NCBI GenBank assembly: GCA_013151875.1
Contig: JAADHL010000120.1
Coordinates: 1-6,108, forward strand
Reading direction: 5' to 3'
DNA from: Deltaproteobacteria bacterium
GTDB lineage: Bacteria > Myxococcota_A > UBA9042 > DTJE01
Length of the DNA stretch: 6,108 bases
Position numbers and translations under genes: made by a program. Under the pieces are notes generated by a model, which worked only from the letters and a program-made list of their open reading frames with translations, did not search any database and was not told the DNA's origin. Below, in pieces: positions 5,962 to 6,108 of this stretch. Position 1 is the stretch's first letter, and each line of letters opens with the position of its first letter.

Positions 5962-6108
5962 ATGGACCAAAAAGCACCTGCCCGGAAAAGGCCCACCCTG
6001 GGCATCGATCTGGGAGGCACCAGGGTCAAGGCCGGTCTGGTCCTTGACGGAAAGGTGGCTGCATCGGTGGTGCGCAACCTGAGCGCCCGCGACAGGACCG
6101 AAGACGGC
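5962..6108 (+). CDS. ROK-family sugar kinase, N-terminal fragment (runs off right edge)
   Basis: ATG 5962 opens a frame of 49 codons to the window end. LGIDLGGTRVKAGLV at 13-27 is the phosphate-1 ATP-binding motif (DxGGT) of ROK kinases and repressors. The start lies immediately before the first beta strand, without a DNA-binding helix-turn-helix, which favours a kinase over a ROK repressor. Sugar specificity lies in the missing part (ExGH and zinc motifs), so glucokinase, N-acetylhexosamine kinase or another use cannot be separated. It follows the nucleotidyltransferase by 3 nt, with AGGGG 10 nt upstream, as the third gene of the operon. A glucokinase role would feed glucose 6-phosphate to inositol-phosphate synthase, but that is speculation. 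Confidence 0.85.
   Translation, partial: MDQKAPARKRPTLGIDLGGTRVKAGLVLDGKVAASVVRNLSARDRTEDG

Noticed and set aside
1..6108. CRISPR array, transposon, tRNA or rRNA
   Set aside because: No regularly spaced repeats of suitable length, no transposase-like frame or terminal inverted repeats, and no recognisable cloverleaf or rRNA segment.

Overview
The window is GC-rich (about 60% by eye), densely coding bacterial chromosome. It holds seven genes: five complete or nearly so, and one cut at each edge. The left-edge gene encodes a lipoprotein with an Asp/Glu/Pro/Ser-rich linker followed by a 'choice-of-anchor D'-like Ig-type repeat. That style is common in Myxococcota, Bradymonadales and related former Deltaproteobacteria, so such a host is my best guess. 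It is an inference from one partial protein, and no rRNA or other marker confirms it.

Layout. Positions 1-539 (minus): 5' part of the lipoprotein gene. 540-826: non-coding gap between divergent genes, with an AT-rich patch. 827-1996 (plus): CDP-alcohol phosphatidyltransferase-family membrane protein with a degenerate N-terminal domain. 2046-3005 (minus): extended-SDR sugar-nucleotide epimerase, tail-to-tail with the transferase. 3007-4335 (minus): inositol-phosphate synthase, one base upstream of the epimerase and clearly in the same operon. 4336-4568: divergent regulatory region with a 15-bp tandem repeat directly abutting a TTGACA-17-TATTTT promoter. 4569-5216 (plus): HAD phosphatase. 5213-5958 (plus): sugar-phosphate/alcohol-phosphate nucleotidyltransferase, split by a frameshift near 5551-5569. 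5962 to the right edge (plus): start of a ROK-family kinase.

How they may work together. Inositol-phosphate synthase makes myo-inositol phosphate from glucose 6-phosphate. The nucleotidyltransferase could activate inositol phosphate (or another alcohol phosphate) to a CDP derivative. The CDP-alcohol transferase could join an inositol (phosphate) group to a lipid or to a second inositol phosphate. The HAD enzyme could remove the leftover phosphate, the ROK kinase could supply a hexose phosphate, and the epimerase could provide a sugar nucleotide to decorate the product. The parts match both known inositol logics: the CDP-inositol/di-inositol-phosphate route of hyperthermophiles (IPCT + DIPPS) and bacterial phosphatidylinositol-phosphate synthesis followed by a phosphatase. 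The sequence alone does not decide between them. The most notable points are this compact inositol locus, the transferase whose fused N-terminal domain looks like a decayed nucleotidyltransferase while a separate nucleotidyltransferase lies nearby, and the one-base frame break in that separate gene.
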